From the NCBI GenBank assembly GCA_900316445.1, contig ONCZ01000016.1, positions 1 through 64,000 on the forward strand: a DNA stretch of 64,000 nucleotides, given 5' to 3'. Under the pieces are notes generated by a model. That model ran no database searches and was not told where the DNA came from. It saw nothing but the letters and a program-made list of their open reading frames with translations. Below, piece after piece: positions 42,568 to 51,035 of this stretch (within the stretch, counting starts at the first letter, position 1; every line of letters starts with the position of its first letter). Both the position numbers and the translations under genes were made by a program. The DNA comes from an uncultured Prevotellaceae bacterium. Lineage in GTDB: Bacteria; Bacteroidota; Bacteroidia; Bacteroidales; Bacteroidaceae.

Positions 42568-45081
42568 TTATTGTGGCATTGTTGCGTTGCCTGCGCCGTT
42601 GCCAGAGGTGCTGCCGGAGCCTACGCTGTTGAGCATCTCACCCTGCGACTGCTGTTCGATGAAGTCGTTCTGTACGCGGCTGGTGTGCTGCTTGGCTCTT
42701 ACCTTGCTGTTGCCGAAGGTGTAGCTGACGGTGAAGGTCACGCCGTAGATGGGCACTTTGACGTTGGTGTAAGAGGTGAAGTTCTGTCCGCGGCTGCTGC
42801 TCTCGATGTTCAGGTTGCCACCTTTGTTGAGTCCTACGATACCCTGTACGCCGATGGTGAGCTTGTCGTTGAAGAGTGACTTCGAGAGGGTGGCAGTCAG
42901 CATGTTGAAACCGCCGCTCCATCCCTGCAGGGTGTAGTTCTTCGTCGAGGTGATGAGGAAGGCGCTGAGCTTCAGGTCCCAGGGGAGTGTCTGCTGCAAA
43001 CCTGCCATGATGTTGGCTGTCCATCCGCTGTTGCTCTGGTCCAGGGCGTCACTCTTCAGGCTGAGGTAGTTGATGCTGCTGTTCATGAAGAGGCGTGTGC
43101 TCGGAGTCAGCAGGTAGTTCACGTAGGCACTCAGACCCGTCTGGTGACGCTTGACGACGTTGCCGTAGGTGGTGTTCAGCAGGTTGTCGCTGTCGTAGAA
43201 GCTATACTGCGAGATGGCATTGTCGGTGAAGTTGTGGTGCAGGTTCAGGTTGACCATCAGTTTCGGGGTGAACATGTTGTACACCAGCGAGATGTTATGT
43301 GCCTTCTCCACGTCGAGGTCGGGGTTACCGTAAGTGATGGCAATGGGGTTTGTCTTGTCGACATAGGGGTTCAGGTAGGTGATACCTGGGCGGCTGATGC
43401 GCATGTTGTAGGTCAGACCGATGTTGCTGCCTTGTGAGAGGTTGTACTGGAGGTTGGCGGAGGGCACGAGGTTGCCGTAGCCGGTGTTGAAGTTTTCGCC
43501 GTTGCCGAGATGGTACTCCACATCCTGCCAGGTGTACTCATAGCGGACGCCTGCCTTCACACCCAGTTTATTGAAGTTGCCGACATACTCACCATAGCCT
43601 GCGAGGATCTTGTTCTTGTACTCGTATTCGCTGCTGCTGGAGGGGTCATAGACATCCTTGAGGTAGTACTTCGAATCAGAGGTGGCATCGTGGAGCTGCA
43701 GCTTGCTGCCGAGGTTCAGCGTCTGGCCAGTGCCGAGAGGCATGGTGTAGTCGATCTGGAAAATGTGGTTGGTGGTCTTGTCATCGTTCTCTGAGTAACG
43801 GCTTGTCAGGTCGGGCAGTCCTGCGCCACGGGTTCCGCCGAAGTTGTTGGTCGACTCTGTGGAGGCGGGATTGTAGCTCAGCTGATAGGTAAAGCCTAAT
43901 GACTGGGTGTGCTCCTTGTTGAAGAAGCGCTGGTAGTCGAGGCTTCCGTTGAACGAGGTGCGCGAGTTCTTCATATCGGTGCTGCTGTCGTAGCTGAAAT
44001 TGGAGACGTCATAGCCGTCCATCTTGGTAGTGGTGGTGCCCGTGCTCTTCATCGACATGGTGTTGATCTGTGCCGTCAGGTTCAGGGCACTCATCTCGTC
44101 GAGCTGATAGCCCAGCGACAGGCTTCCCATCGTGAACGGGGTCTTCACTTCGTTGCTGGAGGTCATGATCTGCGACACACCGTTGTCCTGGATCTGTTCC
44201 AGTTCGGTCTCGGTATTGCCGGGTTTGTTGTATGAGGTCATCGCATTGACGCTGTAAGAGAGCTTGCCCTGCTGGCCGCTGATGAAGGCGCTACCGCCGA
44301 TCTGCTTGTTACCTGCCTGGGCACGGACAGTACCGTTGTAGCCGTCCATGCTGTAGCTCTGTGAGGGCATGCCGCCTGCTGCGGGTGTCATCTTGTTCAT
44401 CACGATGTTCAGCACGCCAGAGGCACCCTCGGCATCGTACTTCGCACCAGGATTGGTGATCACCTCGATGCTCTTCACGGCTGTGGCGGGCATGCTCTTG
44501 AACACCATTGAGGGGTTCGAGGAGAACATCACGTTGGGCATGCCGTCGACATACACCTTGAACGAAGAGGAACCGTTCACGGAGATATTGTCCTGACCGT
44601 CGACCGTCACCATGGGCACCTTGCGGAGCATGTCGAGCACGGTGTTCGACTTCGAGTCTTCATCCTCGGCCACGTTGTAGCTCATCTTGTCTACGTCCAT
44701 CTTCACCAGCGGCTTCTGAGCGACGATCTCCACGCCCTTCAGCATGTTCTCGTTCTCCTTAATATATAAGATACCGAGGTCGAGCACGCCTTCGTTATTC
44801 AGGTCGATGGTCTGGCGGAAGTCCTCCTTACCCACGCTGCTGAACACGATGTCGTACTTGCCCTTGCCGTTGATCTTCTCAGTGAACTGTCCGTCCTCCT
44901 TGGTGAGGAACATGGCTACGGGCTTGTCCGTCTTGCCTGCCTTGAACACGCGGACGGTGGCAAACGGCTCTGCCTCGTCCAGCACTTCGTCCTTCAACAC
45001 GCCCTTCACTGTGGTCTGGGCCATTACTACTGCCGACATTGTCAGCATCATCATCACTGCGAAAATTCTAATCTGCTTCAT
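42568..45081 (-). CDS. Outer-membrane beta-barrel receptor (TonB-dependent-receptor-like)
   Basis: 837 residues. Signal peptide MKQIRIFAVMMMLTMSAVVMA, a carboxypeptidase-regulatory-like domain (about 22-115), a plug domain (DMLRKVPMVTVDGQDNISVN, VKSIEVITNPGAKYDAEGAS) and a long C-terminal barrel of the OMP_b-brl_3 type. Ligand unknown; no SusD partner is adjacent. Box TATCTTTGCA at 45149-45158 gives a leader of about 65 nt rich in ttcacttttt. Confidence 0.9.
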   Translation of the reverse strand: MKQIRIFAVMMMLTMSAVVMAQTTVKGVLKDEVLDEAEPFATVRVFKAGKTDKPVAMFLTKEDGQFTEKINGKGKYDIVFSSVGKEDFRQTIDLNNEGVLDLGILYIKENENMLKGVEIVAQKPLVKMDVDKMSYNVAEDEDSKSNTVLDMLRKVPMVTVDGQDNISVNGSSSFKVYVDGMPNVMFSSNPSMVFKSMPATAVKSIEVITNPGAKYDAEGASGVLNIVMNKMTPAAGGMPSQSYSMDGYNGTVRAQAGNKQIGGSAFISGQQGKLSYSVNAMTSYNKPGNTETELEQIQDNGVSQIMTSSNEVKTPFTMGSLSLGYQLDEMSALNLTAQINTMSMKSTGTTTTKMDGYDVSNFSYDSSTDMKNSRTSFNGSLDYQRFFNKEHTQSLGFTYQLSYNPASTESTNNFGGTRGAGLPDLTSRYSENDDKTTNHIFQIDYTMPLGTGQTLNLGSKLQLHDATSDSKYYLKDVYDPSSSSEYEYKNKILAGYGEYVGNFNKLGVKAGVRYEYTWQDVEYHLGNGENFNTGYGNLVPSANLQYNLSQGSNIGLTYNMRISRPGITYLNPYVDKTNPIAITYGNPDLDVEKAHNISLVYNMFTPKLMVNLNLHHNFTDNAISQYSFYDSDNLLNTTYGNVVKRHQTGLSAYVNYLLTPSTRLFMNSSINYLSLKSDALDQSNSGWTANIMAGLQQTLPWDLKLSAFLITSTKNYTLQGWSGGFNMLTATLSKSLFNDKLTIGVQGIVGLNKGGNLNIESSSRGQNFTSYTNVKVPIYGVTFTVSYTFGNSKVRAKQHTSRVQNDFIEQQSQGEMLNSVGSGSTSGNGAGNATMPQ

Positions 45082-45287
45082 AACTTTTATATTTTTAATT
45101 TTTTACCTTTTCACTTTTTCACCTCTTCACTTTTGAAAGGTTTTCTGGTGCAAAGATAGAACGATTATCCTCCGCCTCCAACTACCTTTCGACGACTTCC
45201 TGGGATTTTTTCGACGACTTTTTAAGCTTTTATGCTAAATATTACTAAATAATAACTGTTTCGTGACCTTTATAATAGTATTATAAT

Positions 45288-45297
45288 TATCTTTGCA
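45288..45297 (+). promoter_or_regulatory. -7 box of the AAA ATPase gene
   Basis: TATCTTTGCA, 17 bp before the ATG at 45315. Confidence 0.6.
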
Positions 45298-45314
45298 TAA
45301 AAATTCAGCTCGCT

Positions 45315-46436
45315 ATGACTATATCCAATCCATTCATCACTCATGGGTATCTCTCACCTCACTATTTCTGTGACCGTGAGAAGGAAACGGAGGAATTAAT
45401 CAGACTTGTTACAAACGGGAATCATGTTTCCTTGATATCGCCTCGTCGTTTGGGGAAAACAGGACTTATCCACCATTGCTATGAGCAAAAGCCTCTGAAG
45501 GATGATTATTACACTTTTATTGTCGACATTTATGCCACCAAGAATCTTCAGGAGTTTGTCTTCGAACTGGGAAAGTGTGTATTAGGGACATTAAAGTCGA
45601 GAAGTAGGAAAGTTTGGGAAGGATTCCTTAACAAACTCAACTCTTTAAGAAGCACCATCACCTTTGACATCAATGGCATACCAGAGTGGGGATTGGGGAT
45701 AGGTGACATCAAAACCCCGACTGCGACACTCGACGAGATCTTTGACTATCTGGGGCAGGCAGACAAACCGTGTGTCGTTGCCATCGATGAATTTCAGGTG
45801 ATTGCCAGCTATCCGGAAGACAATATGGAGGCCATCCTTCGGACTCGTATACAGAAATGCCGTAACACCATTTTTATCTTTTCAGGATCACAGCGCCATC
45901 TGATGACAGAGATTTTCGTAACTCCCTCGCGACCATTCTATCAAAGTACAATGATGATGACTCTGGAACCAATAGACATTGCACGTTATATTGACTTTGC
46001 CCAGCAATTATTCAAGGAGTACGACAAACAAATAACTGCTGAAGCGGTGACCGCTGTCTATCATCGTTATGAAGGAGTGACCTGGTACATCCAGTCTATA
46101 TTCAATGCACTCTTTTCCCTTACCGACACTGGTGCCATCTGTGAGGAAGACATGATGGAACAAGCCGTTCAGAATGTCATTCGGCAACAGAGTTTTGCAT
46201 ACTCCTCGCTGCTATATCAGTTGCCAGCCAAACAGAAAGAGGTTCTGATTGCCATCTGCAAAGAGGGCAAGGCGAGAAATATAACCTCAAAGCCCTTCCT
46301 TCAGCATTATCGTTTGACGGCGAGTACAGTTCAGGGAGCTGTCAAGGGACTACTTGAAAAAGACTTCATTACAAACGAACTGGGCGTATATGCGGTTTAC
46401 GACCAATTCTTTGCCCAGTGGCTTCTACAGCAATGA
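45315..46436 (+). CDS. AAA family ATP-binding protein
   Basis: 373 residues. N-terminus NPFITHGYLSPHYFCDRE with Walker A-like SPRRLGKTGLIHH (about residues 42-54), Walker B-like CVVAIDEFQVI (about 157-167), sensor FIFSGSQRHLM, and a C-terminal winged-helix part. This matches the ATPase_2 (archaeal-type ATPase) family abundant in Bacteroidetes; function unknown. It stands alone just before the toxin-antitoxin pair. Confidence 0.85.
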   Translation: MTISNPFITHGYLSPHYFCDREKETEELIRLVTNGNHVSLISPRRLGKTGLIHHCYEQKPLKDDYYTFIVDIYATKNLQEFVFELGKCVLGTLKSRSRKVWEGFLNKLNSLRSTITFDINGIPEWGLGIGDIKTPTATLDEIFDYLGQADKPCVVAIDEFQVIASYPEDNMEAILRTRIQKCRNTIFIFSGSQRHLMTEIFVTPSRPFYQSTMMMTLEPIDIARYIDFAQQLFKEYDKQITAEAVTAVYHRYEGVTWYIQSIFNALFSLTDTGAICEEDMMEQAVQNVIRQQSFAYSSLLYQLPAKQKEVLIAICKEGKARNITSKPFLQHYRLTASTVQGAVKGLLEKDFITNELGVYAVYDQFFAQWLLQQ

Positions 46437-46480
46437 TGCGATTTTCCCCCAACGATTTTGGTAAATTCAATTATTATCCT

Positions 46481-46490
46481 TATCTTTGCA
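46481..46490 (+). promoter_or_regulatory. -7 box of the toxin-antitoxin-like pair
   Basis: TATCTTTGCA, 23 bp before the ATG at 46514. Confidence 0.6.
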
Positions 46491-46513
46491 GCGAAATCAA
46501 CAAATAAGTAGTT

Positions 46514-46705
46514 ATGACTGAGATTCATAAGAAATACCGTCTGACCTCGATGGAAGAGCCCACAGACGAAATGCTGCAGGAACTGATGGAAGACGTTGCC
46601 CAGGCAGCTCGTGAGTCGAGTGCCAAGGCTGAAGCTGAGAAGCAGAGAAGACTTCAGATTGTAGCAGATGAAATAGAAGCATGGAGAAGTCAGGAATCAT
46701 TATGA
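46514..46705 (+). CDS. Small acidic protein upstream of zeta toxin, probable antitoxin
   Basis: 63 residues, mostly one helix (DEMLQELMEDVAQAARESSA, EKQRRLQIVADEIEAW). Its stop overlaps the toxin start by ATGA, as in toxin-antitoxin operons. Small helical ORFs occupy this place before zeta-toxin-like kinases elsewhere in Bacteroidetes. The antitoxin role is inferred from position and size. Confidence 0.6.
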   Translation: MTEIHKKYRLTSMEEPTDEMLQELMEDVAQAARESSAKAEAEKQRRLQIVADEIEAWRSQESL

Positions 46706-47193
46706 AAGAAAGGAAACCGACTCTTTGCATCGTCGCAGGTCCAAATGGTTCAGGAAAGACGACAACAACAGTCCAGTTACTCAACAATGAGTGGGCGGCA
46801 GATAGCATATACATCAATCCTGACAACATAGCACAAGATACTTTTGGTGACTGGAATTCTCCAGAGGCCGTTCTGAAGGCTGCGGAAGAAGCCACCCGCT
46901 TACGATATGATTGTCTGGAAAACGGTCGTGATTTCGTCTTCGAGACAGTTTTCTCTTCATCCGAGAAGCTGGAATTCTTACGCAAAGTTAAGGATGCTGG
47001 TTATTTCATTCGTCTGTTTTACGTCTGTACGTCTGACCCAGCCATTAATGTAGCCCGTATCACCCAGCGTTATATGAACGGTGGCTTTTGTGCGACATGT
47101 ACGTCGCAGTTTGGACGGATTAAAGTCCAGGAAAGGATGCTTAGGACTTCAGGAAAGGTTAGGGGGGAGCGAAAAATTCTCGAGAGAATTTGA
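46702..47193 (+). CDS. Zeta-toxin-like P-loop kinase with aberrant C-terminus
   Basis: 163 residues. P-loop IVAGPNGSGKTTTTVQLL is at about residues 10-27, then INPDNIA with the catalytic-type Asp, FVFETVFSS, and VARITQRYMNGGF. Family members continue after MNGG with a conserved helical tail. Here the sequence departs (CATCTSQFGRIKVQERMLRT) and ends in palindromic element C, whose left arm encodes the last residues. The toxin is probably inactive or altered; zeta toxins phosphorylate UDP-GlcNAc or similar nucleotide sugars. The ATG at 46702 is chosen for coupling to the upstream gene. Confidence 0.7.
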   Translation: MKERKPTLCIVAGPNGSGKTTTTVQLLNNEWAADSIYINPDNIAQDTFGDWNSPEAVLKAAEEATRLRYDCLENGRDFVFETVFSSSEKLEFLRKVKDAGYFIRLFYVCTSDPAINVARITQRYMNGGFCATCTSQFGRIKVQERMLRTSGKVRGERKILERI

Positions 47194-47287
47194 GAGTTTA
47201 GTTAGGGTAAAGTCAGAGTTTAGATAGGGTAAAGTCTGAAATTCTCTCGAGAATTCAAAACGGCACCCTAAGGAAAGCAGTAGAGCC
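47150..47287. repeat. Concentric inverted-repeat element C, centred at 47215
   Basis: 17-bp perfect arms aattctcgagagaattt (47175-47191) and complement (47239-47255). Outer flanks (ttaggggggag / cggcacccta) are partly complementary. Between the arms, tagggtaaagtc occurs twice in direct orientation. It overlaps the end of the zeta-toxin gene. Confidence 0.7.
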
Positions 47288-47532
47288 AAGAGAGCTTCAT
47301 GAGGGTTTACTTACTTTAAAAGTACGACGAAGTGTGACCAGCCTGGTCATGAAGATATCGAAACGTATATCAAGAGCCAGTTAACTCAAGAAAAATAGAT
47401 ACACTTTTTTATCAATTACGCCCCCCCAACCGTTAAAAGATCATAAATATCTCGGATTTTTTGCAAGGTTTTGCTTTCTCGTTCATTATATAAATAGGTA
47501 AGATGTAATTTCGCATTTAAAACAAAACGTAT
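47288..47532. other. Intergenic region before the lipoprotein cluster
   Basis: No gene seen. A weak promoter-like TAATTTCGC at about 47508-47516 precedes the first lipoprotein. A run of C (gccccccca) is at about 47430. Confidence 0.4.
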
Positions 47533-48780
47533 ATGAATAAGAAAAATGTATTATGGCTATGCGCTCTGCTGTTGCTGGCTGTCGGCATGAGCAGCTGCAG
47601 TAGTGATGATAAAATGGTTGGGTCTGGGGAGATTATCATCCCTGATGAAATCCCTGAAAACTCTTTGCTCATCCTGTCGGACAAGGGCGAGATTAGTTGG
47701 GGGGAGTGTTATAAAAGCGGTGAGATGTATAATCCCCCTCATTGTTACTTGGGGGGCGGGATCACTTTTGAGAATGACACCATCTACCACATGGGGTTTG
47801 GGGCCAATATCAAAGGATCGGATGTCTTCTTTATACTGACCATCGGTTTCCAAAGCAATCGGCAGATGAGTTTCAATGACCTGAAAGAGGGAGATACATT
47901 TGACATTAGCCAGTTCGATGCGGCAGCTGCTTATACGCCTACTTGGATGGAAGCCATCCTGATAGAAGGAAATGCCCTAAGCGGGAGCATCTCCGTGGTG
48001 AGTAAAGGCAAGGTTGGCGATAAACCATGCATAACGCTGAAACTTACCGATCTCAAGTTCAATGCCATCGATCGTTCTTGTGTCTATACTGTCAATGGCA
48101 CGGTGGTATATGAAGTTTTGGGCAATTATGTAGAAGACGGCGAGATTCCTGATGGGGCGCTTGGCCAGAAGACAACAGAGTTTACGGGTGGTGAGTGGAT
48201 AGAGGCCAATGCCCCTCTGTGGGGGCAGGGTTATGTCCAGGAAGGCAACTTGAAGGTGATGCGCAATTCGCTGGGTGCAATTGAAGCAATCGATTTCACA
48301 GGGATGCCTGCCGAAGAACGTCCGAAAACTGTTGCTGATTTCTATGAGAGATATTATGGTGAGGGCGTAGCCGACTATTTCAGATGTTCCCAGCATACAG
48401 AGTGGGATAGCGGGTTGCATTTTGAAACGCACGATTATTACCAGCAGTATTATAAAGATGTCATCGTGAAAACGTCATCTGGCTGTATCTCTTTCATTGA
48501 CGGTCTGATGGTCGGAGGCAGTTGTGATTATCTCCCCATCAAGGACTTCGACGTGACACCGAGTTTTAGCGAGCAGGCTGCCATTGAGATATTCAAGTCG
48601 TTTATGAATCTCTTTTTCTATGATGAGAACCGCTGTGAATTGCAAATTGTAAGAGTCCCCCAGGGAGATTCTTTCGGTCCTCGCCTTGCCTACGAGGTGA
48701 GACGTGGTCAGGAAGGCCTTGTCATAGATGCTCACACAGGCCGTGCATTGTATAGGACAACTTACGATTGGGGCATGTAA
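47533..48780 (+). CDS. Lipoprotein 1 of cluster, FTP/PepSY-like C-terminal half
   Basis: 415 residues. Leader MNKKNVLWLCALLLLAVGM with lipobox MSSC. The N-terminal half is unrecognised beta-rich sequence. The C-terminal ~160 residues (HDYYQQYYKDVIVKTSSGCI, FDVTPSFSEQAAIEIFKSF, RLAYEVRRGQEGLVIDAHTG) resemble the FTP and PepSY modules of thermolysin-type propeptides, which inhibit the cognate protease. No protease domain follows. A role in holding or inhibiting a secreted protease is possible but inferred. Confidence 0.7.
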   Translation: MNKKNVLWLCALLLLAVGMSSCSSDDKMVGSGEIIIPDEIPENSLLILSDKGEISWGECYKSGEMYNPPHCYLGGGITFENDTIYHMGFGANIKGSDVFFILTIGFQSNRQMSFNDLKEGDTFDISQFDAAAAYTPTWMEAILIEGNALSGSISVVSKGKVGDKPCITLKLTDLKFNAIDRSCVYTVNGTVVYEVLGNYVEDGEIPDGALGQKTTEFTGGEWIEANAPLWGQGYVQEGNLKVMRNSLGAIEAIDFTGMPAEERPKTVADFYERYYGEGVADYFRCSQHTEWDSGLHFETHDYYQQYYKDVIVKTSSGCISFIDGLMVGGSCDYLPIKDFDVTPSFSEQAAIEIFKSFMNLFFYDENRCELQIVRVPQGDSFGPRLAYEVRRGQEGLVIDAHTGRALYRTTYDWGM

Positions 48781-48836
48781 AATCAACGGTTATAGAAGTG
48801 ACAGGTGCTTTTGTGGTAAGGTAAATCAAAAACGAT

Positions 48837-49274
48837 ATGAAGAAGAAAAACGTATTATGGTTTTGTGTTGTGCTGATGATGGCTTTTGGCATGAGTAGCT
48901 GCAGTAGTGATGATTCTATTGAGGGAAAGAATGACCCAGCATCAGAAATTCCTATTGTTGGTACATGGGAACTCAGGACTTTGTGTTATCCCGATGGCAA
49001 TACTGAAATATCATCAGATCAACGGGATATATTTATGTTTAACCAAAGTGGTAAGGTTAAGGTCTTCATCAAAAAGGGGAAACCATTGTACCCGGATTTA
49101 CCGAATGAGGATGGAGAATACGACTACTCCTATGATAGGGAAAAACAGATAATACAATTATGTGGGAAAACATTGAAGTGTATTATTTCGGGTGGTGATA
49201 TGCATATGGAAGGCTATCATCAAGGTCCGGACGACGGATTGTATGTTCATGAGTTTATATTCATTAAGAAATAG
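48837..49274 (+). CDS. Lipoprotein 2 of cluster, lipocalin-like
   Basis: 145 residues. Leader MKKKNVLWFCVVLMMAFGM with lipobox MSSC, then SSDDS and an acidic linker. The body (PIVGTWELRTLCYPDGN, DIFMFNQSGKVKVF, GEYDYSYDREKQIIQL) follows the lipocalin-like pattern of Bacteroidetes secreted proteins. Second of four tandem lipoproteins; 56 bp after the first. Confidence 0.72.
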   Translation: MKKKNVLWFCVVLMMAFGMSSCSSDDSIEGKNDPASEIPIVGTWELRTLCYPDGNTEISSDQRDIFMFNQSGKVKVFIKKGKPLYPDLPNEDGEYDYSYDREKQIIQLCGKTLKCIISGGDMHMEGYHQGPDDGLYVHEFIFIKK

Positions 49275-49303
49275 ATTCGAGTTTAGGTAAAAACAAAACG
49301 TAG

Positions 49304-50068
49304 ATGAAGAAACTCTTATCCATATTAGTGATGGCCATGCTGGCTTTCGGCATAAGCAGCTGCAGTAGTGATGATGTGCCTGGCGATGGGTCAGGAAGAG
49401 GGTCGGACGGTGAGTTTGTGGACCCCGTCAACGACGAGCCGGAGTTCTTGGAAGGCACGGGCCAGAACCCTAGGCATGAGAGTGCCATGAAAACGACCGA
49501 GAGCAACGGGGCAGAGATTACGAGAGATTCCGATGGCGGCATCAAATGGATTTCTTTCATGGGAAATAGCAATGCGGCCCCTGCATCGGCAAAAGACCTG
49601 TTTAATAAATACATGAAACTTGACCTTGATGAGAATTTCCGCCTTTATCGTCAGGAGACAGAGGACTGGATGGAAGACCCGCTGACCCTCGAATGTTATC
49701 AGCAGCAATACAAAGGGGTTATTGTCTTTGGGGCAGGCTATAATGTGCGATTCCGTCATGGGAAGGTGAACGACTGCAACGGCCTATATGTCAAGATCGA
49801 CAATCTGGACATCACTCCCGCCTTCGATTTGCAGAAGGCGAAGGAAATCTTTGCGAAATACCTGAAAGTGCCTGTCGAAGAAATTGGTGCTGGAAACATT
49901 ATGGCGTGGTTCGATGATGCGCTGATGATAGTGGAGTTCCCTGTGTCGAAAGGCTCTTCGCAATGGGCTCCCAGATTGGTGTATGGCCTATATGGCACAA
50001 TGGAATACGCCTTCATCGATGCCCACACAGGCCGTATCCTTCAGACCTGGCCCACCTGGATTAACTAG
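49304..50068 (+). CDS. Lipoprotein 3 of cluster, FTP/PepSY-like
   Basis: 254 residues. Leader with lipobox ISSC (about residue 20). After an acidic linker the body closely parallels the C-terminal half of lipoprotein 1: ECYQQQYKGVIVFGAGYNVR, LDITPAFDLQKAKEIFAKYL, RLVYGLYGTMEYAFIDAHTG. It is therefore a single FTP/PepSY-like unit without protease. It lies 29 bp after lipoprotein 2. Confidence 0.72.
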   Translation: MKKLLSILVMAMLAFGISSCSSDDVPGDGSGRGSDGEFVDPVNDEPEFLEGTGQNPRHESAMKTTESNGAEITRDSDGGIKWISFMGNSNAAPASAKDLFNKYMKLDLDENFRLYRQETEDWMEDPLTLECYQQQYKGVIVFGAGYNVRFRHGKVNDCNGLYVKIDNLDITPAFDLQKAKEIFAKYLKVPVEEIGAGNIMAWFDDALMIVEFPVSKGSSQWAPRLVYGLYGTMEYAFIDAHTGRILQTWPTWIN

Positions 50069-50105
50069 AGCCACCGTAAGTAGAAACATTAAAAATCAAA
50101 ACGAT

Positions 50106-50558
50106 ATGAAGAAGAACAAAGTATTATGGATTTGCGCTTTGCTGATGCTGACCGTCGGCATGAGTAGTTGCGGTAGTGATGATCGTGTCATGGGAACGGG
50201 TCAGACGAGTCCGGCCTCCACTGATAGTAATACGGATAAGTGGTTGACGCAGGATCAGGCCTGGCAAATCGTCAAGGAGAAGATACTCCATAACGAGCTG
50301 GATGACATCAGCGTTTATGTATCCAAAGAGTTTGTTAAGCCTAATACGACCATTCCGGCGAACTATCACACCTATCTGTCGCCAGGTTATACCTCCTGGG
50401 TGTTCTTTATTGACGATGTTCCCTTTGGGAACTGGAGTCATCCTTGCAGATATGCCTATGTGAATGTCGAGAATGGGAAATATGATGTCTCCGATGGCAC
50501 ATGGCCACCCACTTCCTTGGAGAAAGACTTCAAGCTGCTGGTCCAGCCGCCAGTCTAA
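50106..50558 (+). CDS. Lipoprotein 4 of cluster, unknown
   Basis: 150 residues. Leader MKKNKVLWICALLMLTVGM with lipobox MSSC, nearly the same as in lipoproteins 1 and 2. The body (WLTQDQAWQIVKEKILHNEL, YTSWVFFIDDVPFGNWSHPC, KYDVSDGTWPP) may be a PepSY-like or related small domain; I do not recognise it firmly. The gene ends 4 bp from the convergent nrdG stop. The ATG at 50106 is chosen for the signal peptide; the frame opens earlier. Confidence 0.7.
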   Translation: MKKNKVLWICALLMLTVGMSSCGSDDRVMGTGQTSPASTDSNTDKWLTQDQAWQIVKEKILHNELDDISVYVSKEFVKPNTTIPANYHTYLSPGYTSWVFFIDDVPFGNWSHPCRYAYVNVENGKYDVSDGTWPPTSLEKDFKLLVQPPV

Positions 50559-50561
50559 AGT

Positions 50562-51032
50562 CTATGACTGGGGCCAGAAGCGGGAAGTGATGTCTTCGAA
50601 ATTGCCGTCGCCGTTGTTGCGGTAGAGGCGCTGGTTGGTGGTGGGCTTCTTCAAGGGGCCCAAGTGCTTGATGTAGGGGCCGATCTTGATGTAGTCGAAG
50701 TCATCCTTGTTGATGGCAGAGGAGATGATGGTGCGGCCACTGTACCAAGCTACGCGCAGCTGGGGATATTCCTCGTGGACGTATTGTGCCAACTGGTCGA
50801 CACCTTTCGGATCACAGTCGCCACCCATGAAGGCGATGCAGGTGAGGCAGGGGCCGCACTTGCGAACAAAATCATCGATGGCCTCGGGGTTCAGCGGCAG
50901 GCCGACATCCTCCCAGAGGTAATGGCTGTGACACCCCGGACAGTGACACGGGCAATTAGAAATGTTAATTGCCAGTGTCACTTCGTCGGGTATCTCCTGG
51001 AATACAATATCAGAGTTGACGTACTTCAGCAT
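50562..51032 (-). CDS. nrdG: Anaerobic ribonucleoside-triphosphate reductase activating protein
   Basis: 156 residues. Radical-SAM activase with the cluster CPCHCPGCHS (C-x3-C-x2-C arrangement), and GGDCDPKGVDQL. It makes the glycyl radical on NrdD. It follows nrdD by 3 bp. Confidence 0.93.
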   Translation of the reverse strand: MLKYVNSDIVFQEIPDEVTLAINISNCPCHCPGCHSHYLWEDVGLPLNPEAIDDFVRKCGPCLTCIAFMGGDCDPKGVDQLAQYVHEEYPQLRVAWYSGRTIISSAINKDDFDYIKIGPYIKHLGPLKKPTTNQRLYRNNGDGNFEDITSRFWPQS

Positions 51033-51035
51033 CGC

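Noticed and set aside
36065-47193. Prophage or conjugative element, suggested by KilA-N, zeta toxin and the IS remnant
   Set aside because: No integrase, terminase, capsid, relaxase or tra genes; the intervening genes are ordinary chromosomal ones.
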